DNA of 64,000 nucleotides from Nitrospira sp. (GCA_029194725.1 JARFXQ010000010.1:62001-126000); one strand, 5' to 3'. Shown: positions 44,941 to 54,057, numbered from the stretch's first letter. Notes: generated from the sequence alone by a model not told the origin. A program made the numbers and translations.

Positions 44941-46965
44941 CTATCGTTTGAGCGAGATCAAGGTCGACATCATTTCATCGGCAGTGACGATCATGCGTGA
45001 CGCAGCCTCAAATGCCCGCTGATACTTGAGAAGATTGACCAGTTCCTCATCAAGCGAGACTCCCGATACTTGCGCACGGAAGTTCTGTAATTGCTCCTGA
45101 CGAATTTCCTCCGCATCAAGGCGCTGGCTCGCCATCTGTGAGGCCACTCCAAGGTCGGTCGCGGTCTTACGGTAGGCGTCGATGAGCGTGGCATTGTTGA
45201 GGCCGGTGAGAGTTTTTGACTGAAGCGCAACCAGCTCCAATCCGTTCTGATTGTTCCCCGGAACACCCGCGCGCGTCGAGGAGAGCGCAATTTTGGACGG
45301 ATCTGATAGCGCAACGGTCATATCACGAGCGGCATTCTCGCGCGAGTTAAAGCCCAGAACGTCATTAGCGATGGGCGCCCCATTAACAGTCACCGCAATT
45401 CCATCGACATGAAATGTTTGAGGTCCGCTATAGGTTCCAGATGCAGTCGTGCTGGTCCCGGCAGATAGGCCCAGGCTCACCCTGGCCGTTCCACCGATCA
45501 CATCCACGGAACTCGTGCCTCCGACGGAATTCGACTGCAACACCAATCGGTTCGTCGTGTTGTCGAACAACACTGTCACCCGTCGCCCAGCCGCAGCAAG
45601 CGTCGAATCAGCGTTGATTTTGCTCTCGAGTTCAGCCGCCAGCGCTGCACCGGAGGTATAGGGCCGTCCTGGTGATGCGGCACCGGTCAGTGCAATGCTT
45701 CCCGACATCGTTCCATCTACCGTCACCACCAAGGTATCATTCACCCCGCTGACGATATTCAATGGCGCATCGACCGTTGGAGAAACGATGGCGGTTCCTG
45801 TGTAATTGCCCTTGATGCCGGTTCCGGTTGTTGCATCGACGATCGCGTAACTGTTGGCCCCAGTGAACCTGATCTCATAGTCATGAAAGGTCAAGAGACT
45901 CGGCGCGGTTACTACTCCATTGGCGACTGAACCGATTCCAACATTCGTCGTGGGCGCTTTGGTCGTGATTGATAACCCGGAGAACAAGTCCTGTCCTGTC
46001 GTACCGCCGAGGCCATACCCAACCCGGTGAATTTGGTTGACCTCATTCAAGAGAGATCCGGCCAACGCATCGATTCCCTGCCGAACTGACGGAATCGTCC
46101 CGTCCCGTACGTCCAAGAGTCCACGAAGCCTCCCGCCGGCGAGCAAGTCGTTAACGATGCTCGGCCGAGTTCCTCCGATATCGTACCCAATATCCAAAAG
46201 ACCCTGGTTGTCCGAGGATTCCACCCCGACCAGATTCCGCGTCGTTTCTTGATCGACCAGTACCAGTCCGCGGGCCATGAAAACGGAAACCGTGCCGTCA
46301 GGCCGTTCAAGAGTAGACAGGTCGATCCTCGTGGCTAATTCATTGATGGCCAAGTCGCGCTGATCTCGAAGATCATTGGCGTTCTGGCCGCTGGTCTCAG
46401 CGGACTTGATCTGAGTATTCAACGCGGCGATCTTTCTCGTCAGGCCGTTGATCTCACGAATGTTGACACCGATTTGCATGTCGACGGCACGGCGACTATC
46501 AGTTAAATCTGCATTGATTTGATGGAAGGTACCTGCCAGCGCCGAGGCCTTTGCCAACACAACCGAACGTGGGGTGATCTGAGAGGGCGTCGTGGTTGCA
46601 TCCTGCAGAGCCTCAAAAAACTCATTCAGTTGTCCTGCCAAACCCTGCCCACGGGTATCCTGGAAAAGACTCTCCAATCTCTGTAGTTCATCTCTCGTCA
46701 CGGTGAATTGGCCCAAGCCTTCCTGAGAGTTCGTCAGTTCTCGATTCAAGAATACGTCCACTGCCCGTCTGATTTGCTCGATTTTTACGCCGGTACCGAC
46801 TTGCCCAGGGTTGCCGTCAGCAGGCCGTTCTTCTGTTAACACAACTTCCTGTCGGGAAAAACCCGGCGTGTTGACGTTGCTGATGTTGTGGCCGGTAACC
46901 GTCAAGGCCTGTTGAGCGGTGAAAAGAGCTGACTTCGCGACATCAATTAGGCCACTCAGTCCCAT
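44941..46965 (-). CDS. flgK: Hook-associated protein FlgK (HAP1)
   Basis: A 674-aa junction protein linking hook to filament. The N-terminal rod/hook signature A-L-T-V-T-G-H-N-I-S-N-V-N-T-P-G-F-S-R-Q is at about 20-39, and the C-terminal helix includes E-E-L-V-N-L-L-K-Y-Q-R-A-F-E-A-A. A long Ser/Thr-rich insert of flagellin-IN type occupies about 340-540 and resembles that of FlgL. It is followed by flgL and preceded by flgN. Confidence 0.95.
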   Translation of the reverse strand: MGLSGLIDVAKSALFTAQQALTVTGHNISNVNTPGFSRQEVVLTEERPADGNPGQVGTGVKIEQIRRAVDVFLNRELTNSQEGLGQFTVTRDELQRLESLFQDTRGQGLAGQLNEFFEALQDATTTPSQITPRSVVLAKASALAGTFHQINADLTDSRRAVDMQIGVNIREINGLTRKIAALNTQIKSAETSGQNANDLRDQRDLAINELATRIDLSTLERPDGTVSVFMARGLVLVDQETTRNLVGVESSDNQGLLDIGYDIGGTRPSIVNDLLAGGRLRGLLDVRDGTIPSVRQGIDALAGSLLNEVNQIHRVGYGLGGTTGQDLFSGLSITTKAPTTNVGIGSVANGVVTAPSLLTFHDYEIRFTGANSYAIVDATTGTGIKGNYTGTAIVSPTVDAPLNIVSGVNDTLVVTVDGTMSGSIALTGAASPGRPYTSGAALAAELESKINADSTLAAAGRRVTVLFDNTTNRLVLQSNSVGGTSSVDVIGGTARVSLGLSAGTSTTASGTYSGPQTFHVDGIAVTVNGAPIANDVLGFNSRENAARDMTVALSDPSKIALSSTRAGVPGNNQNGLELVALQSKTLTGLNNATLIDAYRKTATDLGVASQMASQRLDAEEIRQEQLQNFRAQVSGVSLDEELVNLLKYQRAFEAASRMIVTADEMMSTLISLKR

Positions 46966-46971
46966 CGATCA

Positions 46972-47496
46972 TCACCCTTCCCGTCTGATCAACGCAGCCG
47001 GCATGCCGCTGTTGCTTCGAGAGCCAGACACTGTATAGAGATCATCCACTGGAGGTGGCTGGTGGTGAGCTTCCGTTGCCCGAATGAGAAACGATTGAGC
47101 ATTCTTGATCAGTAACTGATTGACCGCGATGTCGTGCTTCACCGCCCGGGCCTTATCCGCAAGCCGCTCATACTGCTGCAAGATTTCCCCCGCCTGAGGA
47201 CTGTGAGTCCGGGGTAGAATTTCTGTCAGCGTTCGCCCGGCTTCCGGTACATGACAGGCGATCGCCAGACGATCCAGGACAGTATCCAGCTCTTCCTTGA
47301 GACTGTGAAGGCAGTCAAGGATCGCAATCCTTGATTGATTGATCGAGACGAATTCTTGAAGTGCCAACCGCTTGATGGCTTCTCGCTCTCGAACGATGTT
47401 TTGTGCAAGGGAATCACACTGAACGAATTCGCGGGTGAGAATATTGGTCAACTCATCGAGAAAGATTGACGCATTCACAATCGGCAACCCGCCCAT
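46972..47496 (-). CDS. flgN: FlgN-family export chaperone
   Basis: A 174-aa helical protein of FlgN type, located directly before flgK (6 bases) and after flgM, as usual. FlgN escorts FlgK and FlgL to the export gate. Sequence similarity is low, with the L-x-x-I-L-x-x-E start and a heptad-rich first 110 residues visible; the last 40 residues look disordered. Confidence 0.8.
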   Translation of the reverse strand: MGGLPIVNASIFLDELTNILTREFVQCDSLAQNIVREREAIKRLALQEFVSINQSRIAILDCLHSLKEELDTVLDRLAIACHVPEAGRTLTEILPRTHSPQAGEILQQYERLADKARAVKHDIAVNQLLIKNAQSFLIRATEAHHQPPPVDDLYTVSGSRSNSGMPAALIRREG

Positions 47497-47553
47497 CCAT
47501 GGGCCAGACGGAGGCCCGGTTGTTGCTATCGAACCTCCGCAGGTCGAAGAGGC

Positions 47554-47856
47554 TCAAAGTATGGCGTCGGTCAGAACCTGCTTAATGAGGGCATCTCCAA
47601 CCGCACGACCACTGACATCATAGGTGCCGCTGTCAAGCGCGCGTCTGATGCGCTCCACATGCTCAGTCCGCTCGGAATCAGGCTGACTGGCCAACTCCCG
47701 AATCCGTTGCAACTCCTTTGCTTGAGCGGAAATCTGGACTTCATCCTTACCAACCTGGGTGCGGGCAGCCGCTTGTCGCCCTCCAGAACCCTCAGTTTCC
47801 TGAACCCCAAGCAACAGCTTTGCAAGATGATCTACCTTCCCATGACCTGAAATCTG
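47554..47856 (-). CDS. flgM: Anti-sigma28 factor FlgM
   Basis: A 100-aa FlgM; holds FliA until hook completion, then is exported. The conserved C-terminal sigma-binding half shows D-S-E-R-T-E-H-V-E-R-I-R-R-A-L-D-S-G-T-Y and ends D-A-L-I-K-Q-V-L. ATG 47856 has AAGGAG eight bases upstream. It has a sigma28-type promoter just upstream, which would make it subject to its own target. Confidence 0.9.
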   Translation of the reverse strand, partial: QISGHGKVDHLAKLLLGVQETEGSGGRQAAARTQVGKDEVQISAQAKELQRIRELASQPDSERTEHVERIRRALDSGTYDVSGRAVGDALIKQVLTDAIL

Positions 47857-47935
47857 CATGTTGCCGCTCCTTCCCCGGCTTTTTTCTCCCAACGACCATT
47901 CTGAGAGGTCTTAGATTTTACTTCGGCCGAACCTC

Positions 47936-47963
47936 TTATCGGTTTCTACCCTGAAGAACTTGA
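47936..47963 (-). promoter_or_regulatory. Sigma28-type promoter before flgM
   Basis: Minus strand: TCAAGTTC, 12 bases, ACCGATAA. It overlaps the last codons of the flgJ-like gene (stop at 47946) and predicts a start near 47929, 73 bases before flgM. Confidence 0.65.
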
Positions 47964-48329
47964 CTGTTTCAGGGGAGGTGATGCAAAATGTTGTTGCGTA
48001 TACTCCTGGACCATCTTCGCGATGCCTATTCCTCCGGATTCGGCCGCCCGCTTCCCGATCTCCTCGTCATAAAATGAGTAAAAGTACGCCCCTTGCTTAT
48101 TGGTGAAAGTGCCTTCAGGAACCGTTTCTCTCATCACCTTCAATAGATACGAAATAAAATAGGCCTCGAACTGCCGCCCGGCCTGGACCATTTGTTGACT
48201 TGCCTCAGTAACGTCTCGCGACTTTAAGAGATCCGCATGAGGGGCAGGACTAGAACGTAAGTCCACATGGTCCACATGCAACTCGACATCCCTCATAAAA
48301 TGGCTGCTGTATGGCCCTATATAATTCAT
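47946..48329 (-). CDS. flgJ: Rod-binding protein (FlgJ N-terminal domain)
   Basis: A 127-aa rod cap/rod-binding protein, FlgJ without the muramidase domain. The core shows A-G-R-Q-F-E-A-Y-F-I-S-Y-L-L-K-V-M-R-E-T-V-P and I-G-I-A-K-M-V-Q. The start is unclear: ATG 48329 follows very A/T-rich DNA, ATG 48296 is an alternative, neither with a strong ribosome site. It follows flgI by about 17 bases. Confidence 0.85.
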   Translation of the reverse strand: MNYIGPYSSHFMRDVELHVDHVDLRSSPAPHADLLKSRDVTEASQQMVQAGRQFEAYFISYLLKVMRETVPEGTFTNKQGAYFYSFYDEEIGKRAAESGGIGIAKMVQEYTQQHFASPPLKQSSSSG

Positions 48330-48346
48330 ATATATCAATACTATAT

Positions 48347-49486
48347 CTAAATTATTTCAAGATTAGCCTGAAGTGCTCCCGACGACTTGAGGGCTGAGAG
48401 TATTGCGACAAGATCGCGCGGCGTCACTCCCACTGCATTGAGAGCTCGCACGACTTCCCCTAATGTCACGGTCTCATCCACCACCATAAGCCGCGATTCC
48501 TGCTCTTTTACCTCCGTCTGCACATCCGGTGTGACGGTTGTCTGTCCCGCGGAGGAGCCGATGAGCGGCGCCAGGGGCTGAGACACGTTCAACGTGTTTT
48601 TCACCGAGATCGTAAGATTACCGTGAGAGATCGCGCATGTGGAAATCCGTACATGTTCTCCCAACACCACCGTCCCGGTCCGTTCATTGACGACGACTTT
48701 CGCCACAGAATCGACCGCCACGTCCAAACCCTCAATGGATGCGATATATTCGACGACGCGGCCTTGGAAAGTTTGAGGGATCGTGGCTTTGACGGATCCA
48801 GCATTCACGGCCGATGCACTGCCCTTCCCAAAAGCGCTGTCGATGGCTTCGGCCATCCTGATGGCGGTCGTGAAATCTGGCTGCCGTAGGAGGACTGAAA
48901 CCGTTTCCCACGAGTCGATGTTGACCGAGACCTCTTTCTCGATAATGGCTCCACCTGGAACCACACCAGCGGCCTGATGATTCTTGACCACCGTCGCTCC
49001 GCCTGGGCCGCCTGTCCCGCCAAGAAAACCCCCGATTGAAACCGGTCCCTGCGCGACTGCAAACACTTGCTGATTCGCTGCTTTCAAAGGCGTGAGCAGG
49101 AGCGTCCCGCCTTGCAGACTTTTCGCGTTCGCCATCGACGACACGACTGCATCCAGCGTCATCCCCGGTTTCGAGAATGGAGGAAGCTTGGCCGTCACCA
49201 TTACCGAGGCGATATTCCTGGTCAGTAACTGGATGGGGTTGATCACCAAATTCACGCCCATCTTGTTCAACATGGACATCATCGCCTGAATCGTGAACTG
49301 TCCACCGATCACTCGATCACCGGTACTATCCAGGCCGACCACCAACCCGTACCCGATCAGCTGGTTTTCGCGCACCCCTTCAATCATACCGATATCCTTG
49401 ATCCTCACCGCATCAGCGCTGGAGGGCGTCAAGAGCCAACAGACCAGTATCAATACACTGAGGATCGGAGCAAGTCGTGTGAACAT
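48347..49486 (-). CDS. flgI: Flagellar P-ring protein FlgI
   Basis: Periplasmic P-ring subunit (379 aa). Signal peptide about 1-26, then V-R-I-K-D-I-G-M-I-E-G-V-R-E-N-Q-L-I-G-Y-G-L-V-V-G-L, the hallmark. The C-terminal half contains N-E-R-T-G-T-V-V-L-G. ATG 49486 is preferred because it starts at the signal peptide. Confidence 0.95.
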   Translation of the reverse strand: MFTRLAPILSVLILVCWLLTPSSADAVRIKDIGMIEGVRENQLIGYGLVVGLDSTGDRVIGGQFTIQAMMSMLNKMGVNLVINPIQLLTRNIASVMVTAKLPPFSKPGMTLDAVVSSMANAKSLQGGTLLLTPLKAANQQVFAVAQGPVSIGGFLGGTGGPGGATVVKNHQAAGVVPGGAIIEKEVSVNIDSWETVSVLLRQPDFTTAIRMAEAIDSAFGKGSASAVNAGSVKATIPQTFQGRVVEYIASIEGLDVAVDSVAKVVVNERTGTVVLGEHVRISTCAISHGNLTISVKNTLNVSQPLAPLIGSSAGQTTVTPDVQTEVKEQESRLMVVDETVTLGEVVRALNAVGVTPRDLVAILSALKSSGALQANLEII

Positions 49487-49505
49487 GCGTGTGTACCCAG
49501 TCTCG

Positions 49506-49772
49506 CTACGAACGTTTGGAAATGGAGAACTGTGACCGCCGACCAAGTAAAAAGCGCGCTAGCCATCCCTGTTCAGAGACTGCTTCGGTCACCGAGTCAC
49601 AATCACCACCATCCAACACATCGAGTCGCGTCCTGTTCTCGAAGGAGGGAGGATCAAAGTCAGCCCGTCGTACAACTCCGCTCTGCACCATCATCTGCAG
49701 AGTGTGAGAATTTAAGGAACGCCGCTTGGGGATACCCCTCCTCGCAGTCGTGCGCCTCAACGGAGCCGTCAT
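49506..49772 (-). CDS. Unknown small protein between flgH and flgI (88 aa)
   Basis: Not recognised. ATG 49772 has a good AGAGGGG ribosome site and the gene fills the gap between flgH (ends 49787) and flgI (starts 49486) with short spacers of 14 and 19 bases, which supports reality. The N-terminus is strongly basic (R-R-T-T-A-R-R-G-I-P-K-R-R); no hydrophobic signal. The C-terminal part is mixed. A basic N-terminus might suit export-gate or membrane contacts, but this is a guess. Confidence 0.6.
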   Translation of the reverse strand: MTAPLRRTTARRGIPKRRSLNSHTLQMMVQSGVVRRADFDPPSFENRTRLDVLDGGDCDSVTEAVSEQGWLARFLLGRRSQFSISKRS

Positions 49773-49786
49773 GGCACCACCCCTCT

Positions 49787-50503
49787 TCAGAACGGATAGA
49801 CCCAATCGAGAATGCGAATGAACCACCCGGGCCGCTGCACATCATCCAGCACACCAAGACCGGAATATTCGATTCTGGCATCGGCGATGGCAGATGATAG
49901 AACTGTATTCTTGGTATCGACATCGACTCGCCGCACGATGCCACCGAGGCTCATCAACTGTTTTTCACTGTTGACCGTCACTTCACGACGCCCTTCAACA
50001 CGAAGATCGCCGTTAGGAAGCACTTCAGTCACGATGGCGGAAATGGTCCCGGTCAGAGTTCCTTCGCGACTCGTGGCACCTTTCCCATTGAATTTGCTGT
50101 TAGCGCTTGCGTCAATCCCCATTCCACGTCTCGTCTCATCGCTGAGTCGTATACCCGGTATTCCGATATAACCCATCGCGCTGCCGACCAGACTATTTTT
50201 GATCGTCGACTCCCGTTGAGCCTCGGTATCCGCCGACTTCGATCCCTTGTGCTGTTCGACGATCTTCACGGTCAGGATGTCGCCGATGCGCATCGCGCGA
50301 AGATCTTCATAGAGATAGGCCCGCCCGTTCTCTTCCTGCCAGAGCGAACCTACCGTCTTCGGCGGCGGCAATGGTGCCACGACGACCTTGCTCGAGACAT
50401 TCGGCGGACTCGAACATGCTTGAAGGAGAAGCATGACCATGACACTGAGACTCGTGGATCGACAACACAGGCTTCGGTTGTGGGATAGAGCGATATTCTC
50501 CAC
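49787..50503 (-). CDS. flgH: Flagellar L-ring lipoprotein FlgH
   Basis: Outer-membrane L-ring lipoprotein. With the GTG start at 50503 the precursor is 238 aa and the signal peptide leads to lipobox L-L-Q-A-C (Cys near residue 30). Family motifs include L-Y-E-D-L-R-A-M-R-I-G-D-I-L-T-V, the N-terminal mature segment G-S-L-W, and V-R-R-V-D-V-D-T-K-N-T-V-L-S-S. A TTG at 50542 is the longer alternative and would overlap flgA. Confidence 0.93.
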   Translation of the reverse strand: MENIALSHNRSLCCRSTSLSVMVMLLLQACSSPPNVSSKVVVAPLPPPKTVGSLWQEENGRAYLYEDLRAMRIGDILTVKIVEQHKGSKSADTEAQRESTIKNSLVGSAMGYIGIPGIRLSDETRRGMGIDASANSKFNGKGATSREGTLTGTISAIVTEVLPNGDLRVEGRREVTVNSEKQLMSLGGIVRRVDVDTKNTVLSSAIADARIEYSGLGVLDDVQRPGWFIRILDWVYPF

Positions 50504-50510
50504 GATTCTT

Positions 50511-51311
50511 CTAAAACTCCACCTCAACGAGACTCGGAGCAATCACTTTGGCTCTCAGCTCTCTACCGGAATCCAGATTGGTGACCATGACGGTCTGTCC
50601 GATCTGTCCGCTCGATTTCGTCACGCCATAGGCCCGAATCGAAAGTCCCCCACGCCGCGCTTCGATGAGGACTCGATCGCCCTTTTTAATCACCAACGGA
50701 AGCTTCACGAATGCGGCACGGAATGGAGTATCCGGAGGGAGCGGTCGTGAGGCGCTTTTTCCTATGACCTCATCTTGATCCGTAATGAACGGATGGTTTA
50801 TCTGATGAACTCTCATTCCGACAGTCTTGAGATCTCCTGTATCGATTAGTTCTTCGGGCTTCAGAAAGCGGGTAGCCACCACCACATCAATCATCGCCGC
50901 AATATCAGCCACGACTTCGATCGTCTTTTGGGGTTTTCCGTTCGCCACCGCCTCTATACGAAATACGCGCCGGCCTAAGCCTTCTTCCGTGGGGTTGGGA
51001 ATGATCTGCAACTCCACCGGTCCACCGGAAATCGTCACAGGATCAGCGGGCTCCAAGACCGTCACATGCACCGTCTTGACCTTACGTCCCCACTCGCGCT
51101 CCAGATGTTTCTGAATGGCCCCCCTAAACAACTCGGGATTGATCTCGCTGACGGCCGTTCGAGCGACAACGACGTCGACCGCCCGATGAATCGAACCTCG
51201 GGAGGGAGGCGAGGTCGCGCGAGATTCGCCGCTAGGCACCGCAATTGCCGCCGTCACGTCGAAGACTCCGGGCAAAAGGAGCATGATCAGGATCGGCAAG
51301 AATCCGGGCAT
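50511..51311 (-). CDS. flgA: P-ring assembly chaperone FlgA
   Basis: Periplasmic chaperone for FlgI (266 aa). Signal peptide about 1-24; the C-terminal SAF-like domain includes T-R-F-L-K-P-E-E-L-I, V-I-G-K-S-A-S-R-P-L-P-P-D-T-P, and V-K-K/I-K-K-G-D-R-V-L-I-E-A. ATG 51311 has AAGGAG seven bases upstream. It follows flgG by 10 bases. Confidence 0.92.
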   Translation of the reverse strand: MPGFLPILIMLLLPGVFDVTAAIAVPSGESRATSPPSRGSIHRAVDVVVARTAVSEINPELFRGAIQKHLEREWGRKVKTVHVTVLEPADPVTISGGPVELQIIPNPTEEGLGRRVFRIEAVANGKPQKTIEVVADIAAMIDVVVATRFLKPEELIDTGDLKTVGMRVHQINHPFITDQDEVIGKSASRPLPPDTPFRAAFVKLPLVIKKGDRVLIEARRGGLSIRAYGVTKSSGQIGQTVMVTNLDSGRELRAKVIAPSLVEVEF

Positions 51312-51321
51312 GAGACGCTCC

Positions 51322-52113
51322 TTATCGTCTGAGATTATTGGCAATGGCCATCATTTCGTCGGACGCCTGAATCGTCTTGGAGTTAATCTCGTAACTTCGC
51401 TGCGCGATGATCATGCTGACCATTTCTTCGGCGAGGTTGACATTCGAACTCTCCAAGAATCCCTGTTGAATCATGCCGAATCCCGTAGTGAATCCGCCTG
51501 TCCCCTGTATAGGAGGTCCCGATGCGAAGCTGTCGATAAAAAGATTGTTCCCCATGGCGACCATGCCCGAAGGATTATCGAAGCGCGTGATTTGAATCTG
51601 GCCGACCTGTGAGGCCTGTGTCACGCCGGGAAGTAAGACCGAGACCGTGCCATCCTGACCGATATCCACCTTAAGCGCACCGGACGGGATCGTGATGACG
51701 GGATTCAGCAGATCGCCGTCACCGGTCACCAGGTTACCCAGGTTGTCGCGTTTGAAGGAACCATTTCTTGTATACATGATGGTTCCGTCGGGGCGAGTGA
51801 CTTGGAAAAAACCGTTGCCATCGATCGCTAAGTCTAGTTCGTTATTCGTCTGGCGCATGTTTCCTTGGAGCCATTCTTTCGCCACCGTCGTTGGACGCAC
51901 TCCGGCCCCAACCTGGATGCCTACAGGAAAGACTCCAACGTTCGACGCACTCGTACCCGGAAGTCTTTGAATCTGATACAGCAAGTCTGCAAACTCAGCA
52001 CGACTGCGTTTGAAGGAATTGGTATTGACGTTGGCAAGGTTATGAGCAATGGTGTCGACATTGATTTGTTGAGCCGTCATGCCGGTCGCCGCTGTCCACA
52101 TGGCGCGAATCAT
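51322..52113 (-). CDS. flgG: Flagellar distal rod protein FlgG
   Basis: A 263-aa distal rod subunit, the normal size. N-terminal A-A-T-G-M-T-A-Q-Q-I-N-V-D-T-I-A-H-N-L-A-N-V-N-T is complete, and the C-terminus ends with helix I-N-S-K-T-I-Q-A-S-D-E-M-M. Next to flgF, as usual. Confidence 0.96.
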   Translation of the reverse strand: MIRAMWTAATGMTAQQINVDTIAHNLANVNTNSFKRSRAEFADLLYQIQRLPGTSASNVGVFPVGIQVGAGVRPTTVAKEWLQGNMRQTNNELDLAIDGNGFFQVTRPDGTIMYTRNGSFKRDNLGNLVTGDGDLLNPVITIPSGALKVDIGQDGTVSVLLPGVTQASQVGQIQITRFDNPSGMVAMGNNLFIDSFASGPPIQGTGGFTTGFGMIQQGFLESSNVNLAEEMVSMIIAQRSYEINSKTIQASDEMMAIANNLRR

Positions 52114-52228
52114 AGAATCCTCCAGAGTTGAAGAACTGATCGCAGATAGCTGATGGCCAGGGATTTCATCTCAGCTGATATCCAGGCCTTGCCATCAGCT
52201 CGTGGCCGGCGGCGATACACATTCCGTC

Positions 52229-52999
52229 TCATAGCACCCGCCCTACGTCTTGAATCGCGACCTCAGCCATCCGATCAAGCGCTTGAATCAGCTTTTGCGT
52301 CGATTCATAGTTGCGCATGCCCTGAATCATCTTCACCATCTCGCCGATGGAATTGACGTTGGACTCTTCGATGTGTCCGACCTGAAGCTGTGGCGTTTTG
52401 GCGACTTTGCCTTTATCGGAAGAAAACAGGCCGTCCGATGATTTTTCTGGCATCTCGTCTTTCTGGAATTCCATGATTTTAATCGTCGCTACAGATTTAT
52501 CATCGACCTTGATGTCTCCCTGTGGGGTGATCTCCAATTTGCCGGGAGGAACCTTGATCTCACCCTTCGTCCCCATCACCGGATAGCCAAGTCCGTTCAC
52601 CAACCGACGCTCACGATCGAGCGAAAACATCCCGTTGCGGCTGTATCGAATTCCTTGTGGAGTATTCACCTCGAAAAACCCGGGGCCTTGAATCGCAATG
52701 TCCAACGGATTCCCCGTGAGTCTGATCCGACCTGCTTCGAACGTCGTCTTCACCATATGTGGAGCCACAAACGCACGTTCCGTAACCCCCAAGGGTCTGG
52801 CCATGATCTGCTGAGCCAATCCCGCGGTTGGACTGCCGACCGGAATCACGGCATGGTACCGAGGAAAGACGGTTTTGAAGGCCTGCTCGTCCTGCTTGAA
52901 GCCGGCGGTATTCGCGTTGGCCATGTTATTGGCAAATACTTGCATCCGCCGCTCATGGGCCAGCGCTCCGGACAAGATGGGATAGATCCCTCGATTCAT
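52229..52999 (-). CDS. flgF: Flagellar proximal rod protein FlgF
   Basis: A 256-aa rod protein with the hook/rod N-terminus V-F-A-N-N-M-A-N-A-N-T-A-G-F-K, a central D-I-A-I-Q-G-P-G-F-F-E-V, and the C-terminal helix E-S-T-Q-K-L-I-Q-A-L-D-R-M. It is the first gene of the operon, with AAGGAG nine bases upstream and a sigma54-type promoter close by. Confidence 0.95.
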   Translation of the reverse strand: MNRGIYPILSGALAHERRMQVFANNMANANTAGFKQDEQAFKTVFPRYHAVIPVGSPTAGLAQQIMARPLGVTERAFVAPHMVKTTFEAGRIRLTGNPLDIAIQGPGFFEVNTPQGIRYSRNGMFSLDRERRLVNGLGYPVMGTKGEIKVPPGKLEITPQGDIKVDDKSVATIKIMEFQKDEMPEKSSDGLFSSDKGKVAKTPQLQVGHIEESNVNSIGEMVKMIQGMRNYESTQKLIQALDRMAEVAIQDVGRVL

Positions 53000-53032
53000 G
53001 CTGCCGACTCCTTTTGCTTTCGAGAGAGGGAC

Positions 53033-53049
53033 AGCAACCCTTATGCCAG
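53033..53049 (-). promoter_or_regulatory. Sigma54 (RpoN)-type promoter before flgF
   Basis: On the minus strand TGGCAT, five bases (AAGGG), TTGC, with the defining GG and GC separated by exactly 10 bases. Predicted start near 53022, about 23 bases before the flgF ATG. Confidence 0.7.
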
Positions 53050-53542
53050 GTTCGCTGACGTGACGCAGCTGAAACAGGCTCGATTGCGCGGTTCGAAATG
53101 ATCCTATTTTCCCGGAAGATGCAAGGAAATGGACAACGCTAGAACAGGAGTGACGGACGTCGTCGCGTCTTAGCTGTAGAGCTCTAGGCTATTCCTGCCA
53201 GGCTCAGAGAAAAATATTCCTAGCGGAGATACAAATCAACTTGTCAGGAGTAGGCAAGGAAAGCAGAAGAGTTCGAATCAACAGCCACAGATCACGAGAT
53301 TCCCGACTTCCAGAGCATAGTAGCCTATTCCCACCTGTAGAGAAAGGCTCTGGTGCCCAGCATAACTGGCTGCTGGATTGTGTTCGAGAGGAGCGGTCGT
53401 AGAGAAGGAGAACGCTGTTTCGGCGTGCTGAGAGAAGAGTATCAGCAATGATCGTGACGTTCTCTCGACTTGGGGACGGGCCATCAGGTAGGATGGCTGC
53501 ATAGCTGGACAGAGGTTCGATTTATTCGCGGAAGAGGTCCAC
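53050..53542. other. Intergenic region between the flg operon and hicBA
   Basis: About 490 bases. It would hold activator sites for the flgF sigma54 promoter and the hicBA promoter. I see no convincing gene, RNA or long repeat. A 94-codon minus-strand frame (53278-53559) overlaps the hicB start and resembles nothing. Confidence 0.4.
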
Positions 53543-53773
53543 ATGGAGCGCATCGTCAACCTCCATATTGAAAAACTCCCTGAGGGTGTCTATCTCGCAA
53601 CCTCCGACGTCATACAGGGACTCGTGGTGCAAGGGCGTACCATTCAAGAAACCATCGAGATCGCCCGTGATGTCGCCAAGAAGCTCTTGGAGGCTAAACA
53701 GGAAGGTGAAGGAGAGTCTCCCCTGCCACCGGCCCGTGATGAGTTTTATTATCCGCTCATCGTCAATGCCTGA
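53543..53773 (+). CDS. hicB: HicB-like antitoxin
   Basis: A 76-aa HicB/DUF1902-type antitoxin: beta strands H-I-E-K-L-P-E-G-V-Y-L-A-T-S, L-V-V-Q-G-R-T-I, then helix E-T-I-E-I-A-R-D-V-A-K-K-L. It lacks the DNA-binding C-terminus of long HicB proteins. Its stop overlaps the hicA start (TGATG). The order antitoxin then toxin is the reverse of the common hicA-hicB order. Confidence 0.8.
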   Translation: MERIVNLHIEKLPEGVYLATSDVIQGLVVQGRTIQETIEIARDVAKKLLEAKQEGEGESPLPPARDEFYYPLIVNA

Positions 53774-53997
53774 TGGGGCGACTGGTCGGTTTTAAGTATC
53801 GAGAAATCGTTCAACGGCTCAAAGCCCTTGGATTTCAGTTCAATCGTCAGGCTGCAAGCAGTCACGAGATTTGGTTCAATCCATCCACTCTTCGGTACAC
53901 GACCATTCCCAACCACCCAGGCGACATGCCCGAGGGCAGTCTGCGTGCTATCCTCAAGCAAGCCGGTGTGTCCCCTGCCGAGTTCATAGGCGACTGA
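53773..53997 (+). CDS. hicA: HicA-like mRNA interferase toxin
   Basis: A 74-aa double-stranded-RNA-binding-like toxin expected to cleave mRNA. HicA features: G-F-K-Y-R-E-I-V-Q-R-L-K-A-L-G-F, the catalytic His in S-S-H-E-I-W, and P-N-H-P-G-D-M-P-E-G-S-L-R-A-I-L-K-Q-A. It overlaps hicB by one base. The pair is probably a stabilising accessory module with no motility role. Confidence 0.82.
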   Translation: MGRLVGFKYREIVQRLKALGFQFNRQAASSHEIWFNPSTLRYTTIPNHPGDMPEGSLRAILKQAGVSPAEFIGD

Positions 53998-54057
53998 CGG
54001 AAGACCTCCGTTCGTCCCGTGAGGAGTGCACCTATCGGTTTATCACTCGCAATGAGG

